Shown in pieces: positions 28,329 to 37,277 of a stretch of DNA of 64,000 nt. Position 1 is the stretch's first letter. Each line of letters opens with the position of its first letter. The stretch lies in assembly GCF_006438925.1 (NCBI RefSeq), contig NZ_RCZA01000003.1, positions 38,241-102,240 of the forward strand. Reading direction: 5' to 3'. The notes beneath the pieces are model-generated. The model did not search any database. It was not told where the DNA came from and was given only the letters and a program-made list of their open reading frames with translations. Origin of the DNA: Pseudomonas mandelii. GTDB taxonomy: Bacteria > Pseudomonadota > Gammaproteobacteria > Pseudomonadales > Pseudomonadaceae. The position numbers and the translations under genes are program-made.

Positions 28329-28799
28329 GTGGCAGACAAACGGTACAGCTGCATTGGTTTGTATAACCCCAAATCACCGGAGAACGTCGGTTCGGTGATG
28401 CGCGCCGCTGGTTGTTATGGCGTGGCGTCCGTGTTCTACACCGGCAAGCGTTATGAACGTGCCGCCGACTTCGTCACCGACACCAAGCGCGTCCACTACG
28501 ACATTCCGCTGATCGGCATCGACGACCTGAAAAAAATCCTGCCGCTGGGCTGCGTTCCGGTCGCAGTGGAACTGGTGGACGGCGCTCGTTCACTGCCGGA
28601 ATACACCCATCCGGACCGCGCGCTGTACATCTTCGGCCCGGAAGACGGCTCGCTGGATAAAGAGATTCGCGACTGGTGCGAAGACGTGGTCTACATCCCG
28701 ACTACCGGCTGCATGAACCTGGCGGCCACTGTCAACGTCGTGCTCTATGACCGCATGTCCAAGGGGCTCAACACCCGCTCCGGGGCGAAATTCCGCTGA
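28329..28799 (+). CDS. SpoU/TrmH-family RNA 2'-O-methyltransferase
   Basis: A 156-residue SPOUT methyltransferase. The C-terminal knot motifs are present: ALYIFGPEDGSLDKEI and YIPTTGCMNLAATVNVVLYDR; the N-terminus has IGLYNPKSPENVGSVMRAAGCYG, the N-x-G motif 1 region. It lacks the long N-terminal extension of RlmB, so it is a compact form resembling TrmL/YfiF-type enzymes; the target RNA is not clear. The start is GTG at 28329. Confidence 0.88.
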   Translation: MADKRYSCIGLYNPKSPENVGSVMRAAGCYGVASVFYTGKRYERAADFVTDTKRVHYDIPLIGIDDLKKILPLGCVPVAVELVDGARSLPEYTHPDRALYIFGPEDGSLDKEIRDWCEDVVYIPTTGCMNLAATVNVVLYDRMSKGLNTRSGAKFR

Positions 28800-28889
28800 T
28801 TCAGCGCACATCCGATGGAACAAGCCGCCCGCCTCGGCAGTCAGCTTAATTATCTATTCTTGAAAGCCATTCCAGCCAGGAGACAGATC

Positions 28890-29267
28890 ATGAGCGAACT
28901 CAAACGCGTAGAACGCATCGAATCCACCCCGTTCCAGACTCACACGGAGCAGAACGTGCAGGGTTGGGAGCGCATCGGTTCCCTGGCCTGCGGCGTGGTG
29001 ATGGTCGGCAAGGGCCTGCGTCGCGGTGGTGTGTTCGGGTTGATTCAAGTGGCGATCGGCGGTGTGGCCCTGGCGCGTGGTATTACCGGGCACAGTTCGG
29101 CGAAAAGCCTGCTGGAGAAAAGCCGTCAGGACATGAACAACGTGCGGGCGAAGATTCAGCGGGCGGGTGAAGAGTTGAACCGGTTGAAGGCGAATGCCGA
29201 AGCGGCGACCAATACCGCTACCGTGACTGGCAATGATTCGTTGAAATCGCCGAAAACCGGGGTTTAA
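28890..29267 (+). CDS. DUF2892-like small membrane protein
   Basis: A 125-residue protein with two adjacent hydrophobic segments (about residues 31-40 and 47-62) of the YgaP-like inner-membrane type (QGWERIGSLACGVVMVGKG), followed by a helical, coiled-coil-like tail. The ATG at 28890 is preceded by CCAGGAGAC. Function unknown. Confidence 0.75.
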   Translation: MSELKRVERIESTPFQTHTEQNVQGWERIGSLACGVVMVGKGLRRGGVFGLIQVAIGGVALARGITGHSSAKSLLEKSRQDMNNVRAKIQRAGEELNRLKANAEAATNTATVTGNDSLKSPKTGV

Positions 29268-29295
29268 CCCGAGATTTTCATTGAGGCTTAGGGCC

Positions 29296-29378
29296 CCTTC
29301 GCGAGCAGGTCGAATCGTCGCACCGTCGCTCCCACATTGGAATGCAGTCACCTGTGGGAGCGAGCCTGCTCGCGAAGG
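29296..29378. repeat. Paired REP hairpins, left copy with insert
   Basis: The right copy (ending 29378) is the standard TGTGGGAGCGAGCCTGCTCG form. The left copy (CCTTCGCGAGCAGG at 29296) has about 16 extra bases, TCGAATCGTCGCACCG, before it continues TCGCTCCCACA, enlarging its loop. Confidence 0.8.
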
Positions 29379-29383
29379 CGGTG

Positions 29384-30613
29384 CTACTGCAGTAACTCTG
29401 TATCGAGGACTTTGGAAGATTCACCGATGATGCTTTCTGCGAGCTGCACAAATTCCTTGGTATCCACGCTCTCCAAATGCATCGCCCCTTGCAACACATC
29501 ATCCAGCGAACGCTTGTTGCGGGTCTTCAGGCGAATCTCGCGATCCAGTTCCTGCAATAACACGACCGCTTTCGAGACCTGCGCCGGACTGACCTGCTCA
29601 CCGCGCAATGTGCTGACCTTCTGGCTGTCCTTGGCCAACTTCTTCTGCAAACTTTCATACCGCTCATCACTCATGCCGCCAGCGCGGCGCACCAGTTCGA
29701 TGGCGTAATACTCGGCAAATCCTTCGCTGATCCAGTCACTGCGCTGCTGATCGTTGATCCGCCCGAACACCTGGGCCAATTCCCGCACCAGCGCACTGGT
29801 ACCGCTTTCGCTGACCAGCGGCAGACGCGTGTTCAGATAGATCGATTCGTGCGCGCCCAGACTGCCACGCCACATCGGGTCGTTGGCGCCGACGATCAGC
29901 AGTTTGACGGGATGACGGGGATACACCGCCTGCACTTGCGGCCAGACAAAGGTCAGCAGCGTCAGCACATCCATGCGGCGCATGCCCTGGCCCTGAGGCG
30001 AGGCGACAGTGACCTCGGTTTCCCCAAGCCGCGTGCGACGGCTGCCGAGGTGGCCGGCGAGCATCCAGCCCGTGGGCCGGTCGAACAAGCGAGAAACGTT
30101 ATCGACCCGAAATTTGTTCTTGCCGATTCGCGGCCAGGCGGTTTCAACGCTTTTCCAGCCGGTGGGCAATTCGAATTCAAGGCGTGAAACCAGCTCAATG
30201 CCGTCCTGCTGATCGAGTTTGGCCGCCGGTACCAGATCGTCGCCGCGCATCAGCGCCCACGTTGGCGTCATGCGCGTATCGAAGCTGTCGCTCTTGCGCC
30301 CATGGCTGATGCGTACGCGGTAGGTCAGGCTGGCCTTGTCGGCGGCCGGACGCCAGACACCACGGGCTTGCTTGCCCGGCGTGAGCTGCCATTGGCCATC
30401 GGCCTTGAAGTCGCTGTATTGGCTACCGTCGCCCAGGTCAAAATCCAGACTGCGTACTGCCGAACCCTGGGCCAGGGTCAGCCGCACTTCGGCCTGATCG
30501 CTTTGCGGCAACAGGCGCACGTGGTAATCCAGATCAACCTTCTTCGCCGCCCATACGGGCGAGCTCAGAGCCAAAAGCCCAAAGGTCAACGCCAGCCGCA
30601 ATCCCACAGCCAT
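29384..30613 (-). CDS. Peptidase M61/MA-like secreted protein, probably non-catalytic
   Basis: A 409-residue exported protein: signal peptide with cleavage after VWA near residue 23, a beta-rich N-terminal half and a helical C-terminal half. The C-terminal half looks like the peptidase MA fold of M61 enzymes: LVRELAQVFGR stands where HExxH would be, followed by DWISEGFAEYYAIEL, which keeps the usual downstream Glu block. The zinc His residues are absent, so catalysis is unlikely. The ATG at 30613 has AAGGAG upstream; a GTG two codons earlier is less likely. Confidence 0.7.
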   Translation of the reverse strand: MAVGLRLALTFGLLALSSPVWAAKKVDLDYHVRLLPQSDQAEVRLTLAQGSAVRSLDFDLGDGSQYSDFKADGQWQLTPGKQARGVWRPAADKASLTYRVRISHGRKSDSFDTRMTPTWALMRGDDLVPAAKLDQQDGIELVSRLEFELPTGWKSVETAWPRIGKNKFRVDNVSRLFDRPTGWMLAGHLGSRRTRLGETEVTVASPQGQGMRRMDVLTLLTFVWPQVQAVYPRHPVKLLIVGANDPMWRGSLGAHESIYLNTRLPLVSESGTSALVRELAQVFGRINDQQRSDWISEGFAEYYAIELVRRAGGMSDERYESLQKKLAKDSQKVSTLRGEQVSPAQVSKAVVLLQELDREIRLKTRNKRSLDDVLQGAMHLESVDTKEFVQLAESIIGESSKVLDTELLQ

Positions 30614-30649
30614 ACACACTCCTTCGTGAAACGTTAATACGCCTGGCGT

Positions 30650-31099
30650 TTAACCCGCCCGGAAAATCAGATGGTCTTCCCAATCGTCTTCGGCCACGCT
30701 GCCTTCGGCGAACATGCGCCCGGACTGGGAAATACGTTCGTGGTGCACCGCATCGCGATCACCGCACACCAGATGGTGCCAGAGCGGCAGGTCCTTGCCT
30801 TCGCTGACCAGTCGATAGCCACAGGTCGGTGGCAGCCATTTGAATTCGTCAGCCTTGCCCGGTGTGAGCTGGATGCAGTCGGGGACGAAATCGCGGCGGT
30901 TCGGGTAATCGGTGCACTGACAGGTTTTCAAGTCCAGCAGTTTGCAGGCGATACGCGTGTAATAGACGCTGTTGTCGTCTTCATCTTCGAGCTTTTGCAG
31001 GCAGCACAGGCCACAGCCGTCGCACAGCGATTCCCATTCCTCTTGATCGAGTTGATCGAGGGTTTTGCGTATCCAGAACGGTTCGACTTTGGCGGCCAT
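30650..31099 (-). CDS. ycgN: YcgN family cysteine-cluster protein (UPF0260)
   Basis: A 149-residue protein with the conserved cysteine cluster [16 protein letters not shown] near the N-terminus, then [19 protein letters not shown] and [22 protein letters not shown]. The set of cysteines suggests metal or Fe-S binding. The full-length family pattern is present, but its cellular role is unknown. Confidence 0.92.
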   Translation of the reverse strand: MAAKVEPFWIRKTLDQLDQEEWESLCDGCGLCCLQKLEDEDDNSVYYTRIACKLLDLKTCQCTDYPNRRDFVPDCIQLTPGKADEFKWLPPTCGYRLVSEGKDLPLWHHLVCGDRDAVHHERISQSGRMFAEGSVAEDDWEDHLIFRAG

Positions 31100-31379
31100 G
31101 GCTCAAGCATCAACATCAGGTGGTGAAAAGGCCGCCAGTCTAGTGCCAAGGCCCTTGTGGGCCAAGCATTGGCGACTGCCGGTAGAAGGAGCTTGTCAGT
31201 TATTGCGCCGCCAATGTAGTTTTGCCAGTCGCAAGGAACCGGACCTGCGTGCCATTAATGCTCAACCGCATTGCATTCAGGTGAACGACCCAGGCTCCCG
31301 ACAAACCTCATCGCTCAGCTCAACTGCGCCCGCAGGTTTCAGACGACCCTCACTTTCAAACGTAGCAAGGAATCTCTTG

Positions 31380-31973
31380 ATGAGTGCTAATCCACGCATT
31401 GCCGACTATGCCATCCACCCTCAGTTCACCGACCGCTGGTCGCCCCGCGCCTTCACAGGCGAAGCGATCTCCGAAGAAACCCTGCTGAGCTTCTTCGAAG
31501 CTGCACGTTGGGCGCCATCGGCCTACAACTCGCAGCCTTGGCGGTTTCTGTATGCGCGTCGCGACACGCCAAACTGGGAGCGTTTTCTGGGCCTGCTGAA
31601 TGAGTTCAACCGCAGCTGGGCGCAACACGCCTCGGCACTGGTGATCGTGATCTCCAAAACCACCTTCGCGGTGCCTGGCGCCACCGAAGAGACCCCGGCC
31701 TTGTGGCACACCTTCGACACCGGTTCCGCTTGGGGTCATCTGGCGCTGCAAGCGAGCATCAGCGGCTGGCACACCCACGGCATGGCCGGTTTCGACCAGG
31801 ACCTGACCCGCAAGGAGCTGAACATTCCCGAGGGTTATGCACTGCACGCGGCGGTGGCGGTGGGCAAACTGGGCGACAAGGCGACGCTGGCGAATTACCT
31901 GCAAGCGCGTGAAGAGCCAAGCCCGCGTCGTCCGCTGAGCGAACTCGCTGCCGAAGGCGACTTCACCCTCTAA
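31380..31973 (+). CDS. Nitroreductase family flavoprotein
   Basis: A 197-residue FMN-dependent nitroreductase-like enzyme. RWSPRAFTGEAIS carries the FMN-phosphate Arg/Ser pair, ARWAPSAYNSQPWRFLYA the second FMN block. It is of the small dimeric type that reduces nitro compounds or quinones with NAD(P)H; substrate unknown. The ATG at 31380 follows AAGGAATCTCTTG. The 280 bp upstream hold no gene. Confidence 0.9.
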   Translation: MSANPRIADYAIHPQFTDRWSPRAFTGEAISEETLLSFFEAARWAPSAYNSQPWRFLYARRDTPNWERFLGLLNEFNRSWAQHASALVIVISKTTFAVPGATEETPALWHTFDTGSAWGHLALQASISGWHTHGMAGFDQDLTRKELNIPEGYALHAAVAVGKLGDKATLANYLQAREEPSPRRPLSELAAEGDFTL

Positions 31974-31990
31974 ACCACACCGAAAACCAA

Positions 31991-32080
31991 TGTGGGAGCG
32001 AGCCTGCTCGCGAAGGGGCCATCACATTCAACATCACTGTTGACTGACAGACCGCTTTCGCGAGCAGGCTCGCTCCCACA
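31991..32080. repeat. Paired REP hairpins
   Basis: TGTGGGAGCGAGCCTGCTCG at 31991 and its inverted copy ending 32080, with a loop dyad TTCAACATCACTGTTGA. Confidence 0.88.
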
Positions 32081-32112
32081 GGTTTTGCACAATATTCAAG
32101 TAAGCGGTGGAT

Positions 32113-33045
32113 TCAGTAGCCGCGGTTGAAATCCACTTCCCCGCGCAATGCCTCACCCGCCTGATACGCCCGAAGGTTCTCGACGAACAGATTGACCATC
32201 ATCGATGGCGAGGTCGGGGCCGAGCTGTGACCGGTCAGCAGCAAGCCCCAGGCGGTCCAGAACGGATGACGTTGCGGCAGCGGCTCCTGGCGGCAGACGT
32301 CGATCACCGCACCGGCCAGATGCCCCTCTTTCAAGGCTTCCACCAGGTCCGCATCGACCACTGCCACGCCGCGTCCAACGTTGATGAACAACCCGGTCGG
32401 TTTGAATTGCTTGAACAGCGCCGCGTCGTACAGGTCATGGGTGTTCGGCGTATTCGGCAGCAGATTGATCACGTAATCCACTTCACCCACCAGACGCGGC
32501 AGATCAGCCAGCGCCCCGACTTCGACAAACGGCGCCTGCTCGCGGGCTTCGCTGGCGATGCCGTACAACTCGACGCCAAACGGCACCAGGAACTGCGCCA
32601 CGGTCTGGCCGATGTCACCGGTGCCGACGATCAACACTTTGCGGCCGGCCAGGCTTTGGCCCTGGCGACTGTCCCACTTGCGCTCGACCTGGCTGACCAG
32701 CCGCGGCAGCACTTCGCGCTCGTGGCCGAGCATGTAGGTCAGCACGTATTCGGCCATGACCTGGCCGAAAATGCCCACCGCCCGAGTCAGGCGATAGTGA
32801 CGAGGCAAGCCGTCGGCCAGCAGCGGCGTGATGCCCGCCCAGGTCGATTGCAGCCATTGTGGCTCGTGCCCCTGACGCAGCAAGGTCGCCAGCAGGTCCG
32901 GCTGACCGAGCCAGATCGGACAATCAGCGGCTTGGCTGGCCAGTTCGGCGGAGTCGCCGCTGGTCAGCACTTCCAGGTCAGGCGCTGCTTGACGCAACAG
33001 CTGGGCGTACACCGGGTGGTCGTGTTCGGCAATCAGAACGCGCAT
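32113..33045 (-). CDS. D-2-hydroxyacid dehydrogenase (GhrA-like)
   Basis: A 310-residue NAD(P)-dependent dehydrogenase of the glyoxylate/hydroxypyruvate reductase type. The nucleotide fold is GRKVLIVGTGDIGQTVAQFL (about 137-156); the catalytic Arg is in FINVGRGVAVVD, the Glu in CRQEPLPQ and the His in LLTGHSSAPT. It reduces 2-keto acids to D-2-hydroxyacids; the exact substrate is uncertain. Confidence 0.9.
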   Translation of the reverse strand: MRVLIAEHDHPVYAQLLRQAAPDLEVLTSGDSAELASQAADCPIWLGQPDLLATLLRQGHEPQWLQSTWAGITPLLADGLPRHYRLTRAVGIFGQVMAEYVLTYMLGHEREVLPRLVSQVERKWDSRQGQSLAGRKVLIVGTGDIGQTVAQFLVPFGVELYGIASEAREQAPFVEVGALADLPRLVGEVDYVINLLPNTPNTHDLYDAALFKQFKPTGLFINVGRGVAVVDADLVEALKEGHLAGAVIDVCRQEPLPQRHPFWTAWGLLLTGHSSAPTSPSMMVNLFVENLRAYQAGEALRGEVDFNRGY

Positions 33046-33165
33046 GGTTCAAACCTTTCAAAAACAGTGCAGACGGCCGCCGATGGAGTAACGCCCCATC
33101 GCCCTGGCCCTCGCCAAAATCATTCCAGTGTTTCATAAAGGCTCTGAACAGAGCCTGTCTGCCGG

Positions 33166-33459
33166 TCACATCGGGTCGTTGCGGCGCAGCAGTTCTTCCG
33201 GCAAGTGTTCGATGTACTCGTCTTCGGCCGGCGGCATTTGCAAGTGGTAACCCTGCTTCTCAAGGTTTTCCAGCACCACGGTGATGTCCTCGCGCGACAG
33301 CTTTCGCTCGGGGGTCAGCACCAGGTCGAAGGCGTGATGCGGTTTGCCGAAGGCGGCCATCAGACTTTCCGGGACGCGCTCCAGTGCATCGCTTTTGAGC
33401 ACATAGAGGTACATCTCGTTTTTCTTCAAGCTTCGATAGATGGAACAAATACGTTTCAA
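33166..33459 (-). CDS. ycgL: YcgL domain protein
   Basis: A 97-residue protein that matches the YcgL family: [20 protein letters not shown], then [14 protein letters not shown] and [17 protein letters not shown]. Its ATG overlaps the rnd stop by 4 bp, the conserved gammaproteobacterial arrangement. Function unknown, though the steady linkage to rnd suggests a role in RNA processing. Confidence 0.93.
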   Translation of the reverse strand: MKRICSIYRSLKKNEMYLYVLKSDALERVPESLMAAFGKPHHAFDLVLTPERKLSREDITVVLENLEKQGYHLQMPPAEDEYIEHLPEELLRRNDPM

Positions 33460-34589
33460 GGCTGTTCTCCGGCGGTGGCCAGGCTGTCGAGCAGCGCTTG
33501 GCCCATTAACTCGCGGCGCCAGCCACGCAGCGAATCAGGCAATTGGTAAGGACCGTTGGGATAGCCGCTCTTGAGCAGCGCTTCCAGGGTTTTCTTGCGC
33601 AGCATCAGCTCCGGCGCAATATTCAGGCGTTCGGCTTCGGCCTGGCCGATCGCCCGCAGCTGTTTGACCAGCGTGGCGGCGTCCACCGGCAAAGGCTCCG
33701 GCACCGCTGGCGGCCATTGATCAGGCGACACACTGCCAGAGCGTTTGATCAGATCAAGCAGAAACTCGCCGTCCTGACGCACGGTACGCGGGTGCATGTC
33801 TTCGATTTTCGCCAACGCGCCGAGGTTGTCCGGCTGAGTCCGCGCCAGCGGCCACAGGGAATGCTCACGCACGATGCGGTTACGCGGCAGATCACGGGCG
33901 CGGGCTTCGCGCTCGCGCCAGGCGCACAGTTCCCGTAATACGACGAGTTGGGCACGGGAGAGCTTCCAGGCCAGCTTGGCTTCGCGATAGACCTCATATG
34001 GATCAACTTCGCGGCGCAGGTTGGCCACCAGCTCGGCGCCGTCTTCCAGGACCCAAGCGTACTTGTCGTCAGAAAGCTTCGGACGAAGCTGTACGAAAAC
34101 TTCCGCCAAGTGCAAAGCATCTTCGGCGGCGTAGCTGATTTGGGTGTCGGAAAGTGGACGTTGCAGCCAGTCGGAACGGGTCTCGCCCTTGGGCAGGTCG
34201 ATGCCCAGCACTTCCTGCACCAGCCGCGAATAGCCCATGGAAAAACCGAGGTTCAGGTAAGCGGCGGCCAACTGAGTGTCGAACAGCGGCGCCGGCAGGC
34301 TGCCGGTCAGGCGCAGCAGGACTTCGAGGTCTTCGCTGCACGCATGAACGACTTTGACCACGGCCGGGTTTTCCAGCAACGCGGCCAGAGGCTGCCAGTT
34401 GTCGATGCTCAGCGGGTCAATCAGGTAAGCGCGTACGCCATCGCCGATCTGCAGCAGGCCTGCAATCGGATAAAAGGTGTCGACCCGCATGAATTCGGTG
34501 TCGAGGGCAACGAATGGCAGCTGCTGCCACTCGGCGCAAAACTGACCGAGGCTATCGTTGTCGCGAATCCAGTGAATATCGATGGCCAC
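33456..34589 (-). CDS. rnd: Ribonuclease D
   Basis: A 377-residue 3'-5' exoribonuclease that trims tRNA precursors and stable RNAs. The DEDD residues are seen in [25 protein letters not shown] and [13 protein letters not shown]; an HRDC domain follows (about 210-290). The start is the GTG at 34589, preceded by GGGAGAG, giving the family length; a frame to 34652 would be longer than usual. It is followed by ycgL. Confidence 0.94.
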   Translation of the reverse strand: MAIDIHWIRDNDSLGQFCAEWQQLPFVALDTEFMRVDTFYPIAGLLQIGDGVRAYLIDPLSIDNWQPLAALLENPAVVKVVHACSEDLEVLLRLTGSLPAPLFDTQLAAAYLNLGFSMGYSRLVQEVLGIDLPKGETRSDWLQRPLSDTQISYAAEDALHLAEVFVQLRPKLSDDKYAWVLEDGAELVANLRREVDPYEVYREAKLAWKLSRAQLVVLRELCAWREREARARDLPRNRIVREHSLWPLARTQPDNLGALAKIEDMHPRTVRQDGEFLLDLIKRSGSVSPDQWPPAVPEPLPVDAATLVKQLRAIGQAEAERLNIAPELMLRKKTLEALLKSGYPNGPYQLPDSLRGWRRELMGQALLDSLATAGEQP

Positions 34590-34712
34590 ACGGCTCTCCC
34601 TTGAAGAATGGCGCGCAGTATATATCGCCCCCGGCAATTTCCGCGCATCCACTGAACAAGAGCTTTAGCGAAAATGCCTTCCAAACAGCAAGAAATGTCT
34701 GATAAGCGGAGA

Positions 34713-35375
34713 CTAGCCGGCCTTACGCAGTACGTAGACGCGCATCCGCGCACAGCCGGGAAGGAAGTCCTGATGACTGAGCAAGCGCAAACCTGCGCGC
34801 TTGAACTCGGCTTCTACGTCGGCCTTGCTGGCCAACGGTCGGGCCGGAACGCCCTGTGCATCCGTGCGCCTGCCTTTGAAATGAGCATCGACCCGTACCG
34901 CCACAATCACCGTATCGCGACTGACCCGATGGAATTCCTTAAGCATGGCCAAACGATGCTCGGGGCAGACGATGTCTTGAAACAGCTGCATGCAAAAAAT
35001 GCAATCAACCGCATTCGCCGACAAGCCGATGGTGAACGCTGAACTCTGAAAGGTCTTGACCCGCTCCAGCAAGCTCTGCGGATGGTGGGTGCGGGCATGA
35101 TCGAGTATGTCCTGAGACGGATCGGCCGCGAGGATCACCCGGTTTGCATGCTCGGCCAGTACTGGCCAGAAACGCCCGACACCGCAAGCCACATCTAGCA
35201 CCAGACCCGGCTCGCCGGCAGCCTTGAGCGCATTGCGCACCAGTTGCTCGTCACGCCAGAACGTCAACCGCCCGGCCAGACCACGCGGCCTCGGCTGAAG
35301 ACAGACGCGGGCGTGCTCCTGATCGTAGCGCCGGGCGATCTCAAGCTCGATGGCAGATGGGGGTTGAGCGGACAT
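34713..35375 (-). CDS. Class I SAM-dependent methyltransferase
   Basis: A 220-residue methyltransferase. SAM motif I is GLVLDVACGVGRFWPVL (about 57-73); VILAADPSQDILDHAR follows as motif II, and DCIFCMQLFQDI as motif IV. Substrate unknown. The ATG at 35375 is favoured over a TTG two codons upstream. The helix-rich N-terminal part (MSAQPPSAIELEIARRYD) may shape the substrate site. Confidence 0.85.
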   Translation of the reverse strand: MSAQPPSAIELEIARRYDQEHARVCLQPRPRGLAGRLTFWRDEQLVRNALKAAGEPGLVLDVACGVGRFWPVLAEHANRVILAADPSQDILDHARTHHPQSLLERVKTFQSSAFTIGLSANAVDCIFCMQLFQDIVCPEHRLAMLKEFHRVSRDTVIVAVRVDAHFKGRRTDAQGVPARPLASKADVEAEFKRAGLRLLSHQDFLPGCARMRVYVLRKAG

Positions 35376-35448
35376 GTGCAATGGCTCTCGGGAGAAACTC
35401 TACCAGCGGCTGATTAGGGGGCCGGCGCATGAAAAAAGGTTGAGGCAT

Positions 35449-37098
35449 TTAGTCTTTGGCCAACACGCCGTCGATTACCGCACCACGACATCCGGCAAAC
35501 ATATCCAGATCCTGCTTGTACACCTTGCTCTTGACTTCCAGCAGACCGAGCATCGAATGGAACAGGTTGTCCTGGCTCAAGGGTTTTTCACGACTCTGTT
35601 GCAGGCAGTTAGCGTCCACCGAGAACGACTTTTGATAGCTGTCGGAAAACCAGGCCAGCATCGCGACATGTTTTTGTTGTTCCGGTGCCAGCATGTAAGG
35701 CGTGCCATGCAGGAACAAGTTGTACTCGCCCAGGGATTCGCCATGGTCCGACAGATAGAGCATCGCGGTGTCGACTTTGTTCTGATTGCTACGCAACAAA
35801 TCGATCAGGGTGGACAACACGTGATCGGTATACACCAGGGTGTTGTCGTAGCCATTGACGATACTTTCGCGACTGCAATTGTTCAGGGCGTTACTTTCAC
35901 AAACCGGGGTGAAGTGCTCATATTCTTTCGGGTAGCGCTTGAAGTATTCCGGACCGTGACTGCCCATCTGGTGCAACACCAGTACCGTGTCTTTATCCAG
36001 GGTATCGATGAAGTGCTGCAAACCCTGCAGCAGGATTTCATCGCGGCATTCGCTATTGGCGCACAGTACCGGGTCTTTCAGGTTACTGACGTCGTCGAGG
36101 GTGACCCGATCGCAAGTGCCCTTGCAGCCCGATTGGTTATCGCGCCAGATCACGTCGAGACCCGCGCGTTTGAGCACGTCCAGCAGGCCTTCCTGGTTCT
36201 TCGCCTTGCTGGCGTTGTAATTCTTGCGGCCCATGTCGGAGAACATGCACGGCACCGACACCGCTGTTTCCGTCCCGCAGGAATGCACATCGGTAAAAGC
36301 GATCAGGCCGGCTTCTTTACTCAGTTTTGGTGTGGTGTCACGGTCATACCCCAGGATGCCGAAGTTCTCGGCCCGGGCACTTTCGCCCACCACCAGCACG
36401 GTCAGGGATTTGCGCTCATGGGTTTGCCAGGCGGGATTTCGCTGGGCATCTTCACCCAGTTTGACAAAGGGCTGCTGCGCAGAGGCGACCTGCTCACGCA
36501 GAAAGCCGAAAGAGGCACCGATGTAATTGCTTGGCACGACCATCAGGCGCAATTCATGATGATTGCGAAACAACGAAGACAGGCCCTGATAGTTAACCAG
36601 TGCAACGCCACCAATCACGGCAACCGACGCGACAGTTACCAGTGCTTTACTTAATAGCTCACGGTGCCAGCGACGGTAATTAACCGGGATCTGCCACAAC
36701 AACAACGACGGCAAGACACCCAGCAGAAGGATATAAACAAGCAACTTCAACGACAGCAAGTCACGCACTTCCGTCGCATTCGTTTGCGCAAAGTTACGCA
36801 ACATGCCGGTGTCAATCAGCACGCCATATTGACTCATGAAGTACGCCACGCCGGCACTGACCATGAAGATCAGGGTCAAGACCGGTTTGAGCACAGGCCG
36901 GAACGCCAGCAGGGTCAGCACAATGTTGAAGGCAGCCAGAATCATCAAGCCGAAAGCCACGCGCATGACGATGCCTTGACCGTCAGAGGCCGTGATTTCA
37001 AACAGGTGTTGCCAGAGAACTAAATTGAATCCTGCCAATAGAAAGGCGCTGGCAATCAGTGTTACCCATTCGGGGCGCACGGCTTTAATCTTCAACAT
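35449..37098 (-). CDS. eptA: Phosphoethanolamine-lipid A transferase
   Basis: A 549-residue inner-membrane enzyme of the EptA/PmrC type, which adds phosphoethanolamine to lipid A phosphates and lowers binding of cationic peptides such as polymyxin. Five membrane segments lie within residues 10-185, followed by a periplasmic sulfatase-like domain: VLVVGESARAENFGILGYDRD, the nucleophile Thr in GTETAVSVPCMFS, and YLSDHGESLGE. Several Cys pairs fit the known disulfides. The ATG at 37098 matches the usual N-terminus MLKIKAVRPEWV. Confidence 0.93.
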   Translation of the reverse strand: MLKIKAVRPEWVTLIASAFLLAGFNLVLWQHLFEITASDGQGIVMRVAFGLMILAAFNIVLTLLAFRPVLKPVLTLIFMVSAGVAYFMSQYGVLIDTGMLRNFAQTNATEVRDLLSLKLLVYILLLGVLPSLLLWQIPVNYRRWHRELLSKALVTVASVAVIGGVALVNYQGLSSLFRNHHELRLMVVPSNYIGASFGFLREQVASAQQPFVKLGEDAQRNPAWQTHERKSLTVLVVGESARAENFGILGYDRDTTPKLSKEAGLIAFTDVHSCGTETAVSVPCMFSDMGRKNYNASKAKNQEGLLDVLKRAGLDVIWRDNQSGCKGTCDRVTLDDVSNLKDPVLCANSECRDEILLQGLQHFIDTLDKDTVLVLHQMGSHGPEYFKRYPKEYEHFTPVCESNALNNCSRESIVNGYDNTLVYTDHVLSTLIDLLRSNQNKVDTAMLYLSDHGESLGEYNLFLHGTPYMLAPEQQKHVAMLAWFSDSYQKSFSVDANCLQQSREKPLSQDNLFHSMLGLLEVKSKVYKQDLDMFAGCRGAVIDGVLAKD

Positions 37099-37277
37099 GA
37101 TGATCGGCTGTTCCTGAATAAAAGTGCCTTCGCCAAATGTGAAAATTTCATTGGCCGTAACATCACTGATTTTAGGCTGCCAACCATCAATTTTTTGTGA
37201 AAAAGAAGCCAACGATTAGTTGGCTCATGGAGCGAGGCCAAAACGCTCAACTTATTTGAGAATGATTCAGGTTCTGT

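Noticed and set aside
23744..32080. CRISPR array made from the recurring GGGAGCGAGCCTGCTCGC units
   Set aside because: The units are isolated, kilobases apart, arranged as inverted pairs and not as regular direct repeats with spacers; they are REP elements. No cas genes are present.
10461..37098. LpxO and EptA as one lipid A modification cluster
   Set aside because: The genes are about 24 kb apart with unrelated operons between them; nothing in the sequence links their regulation.
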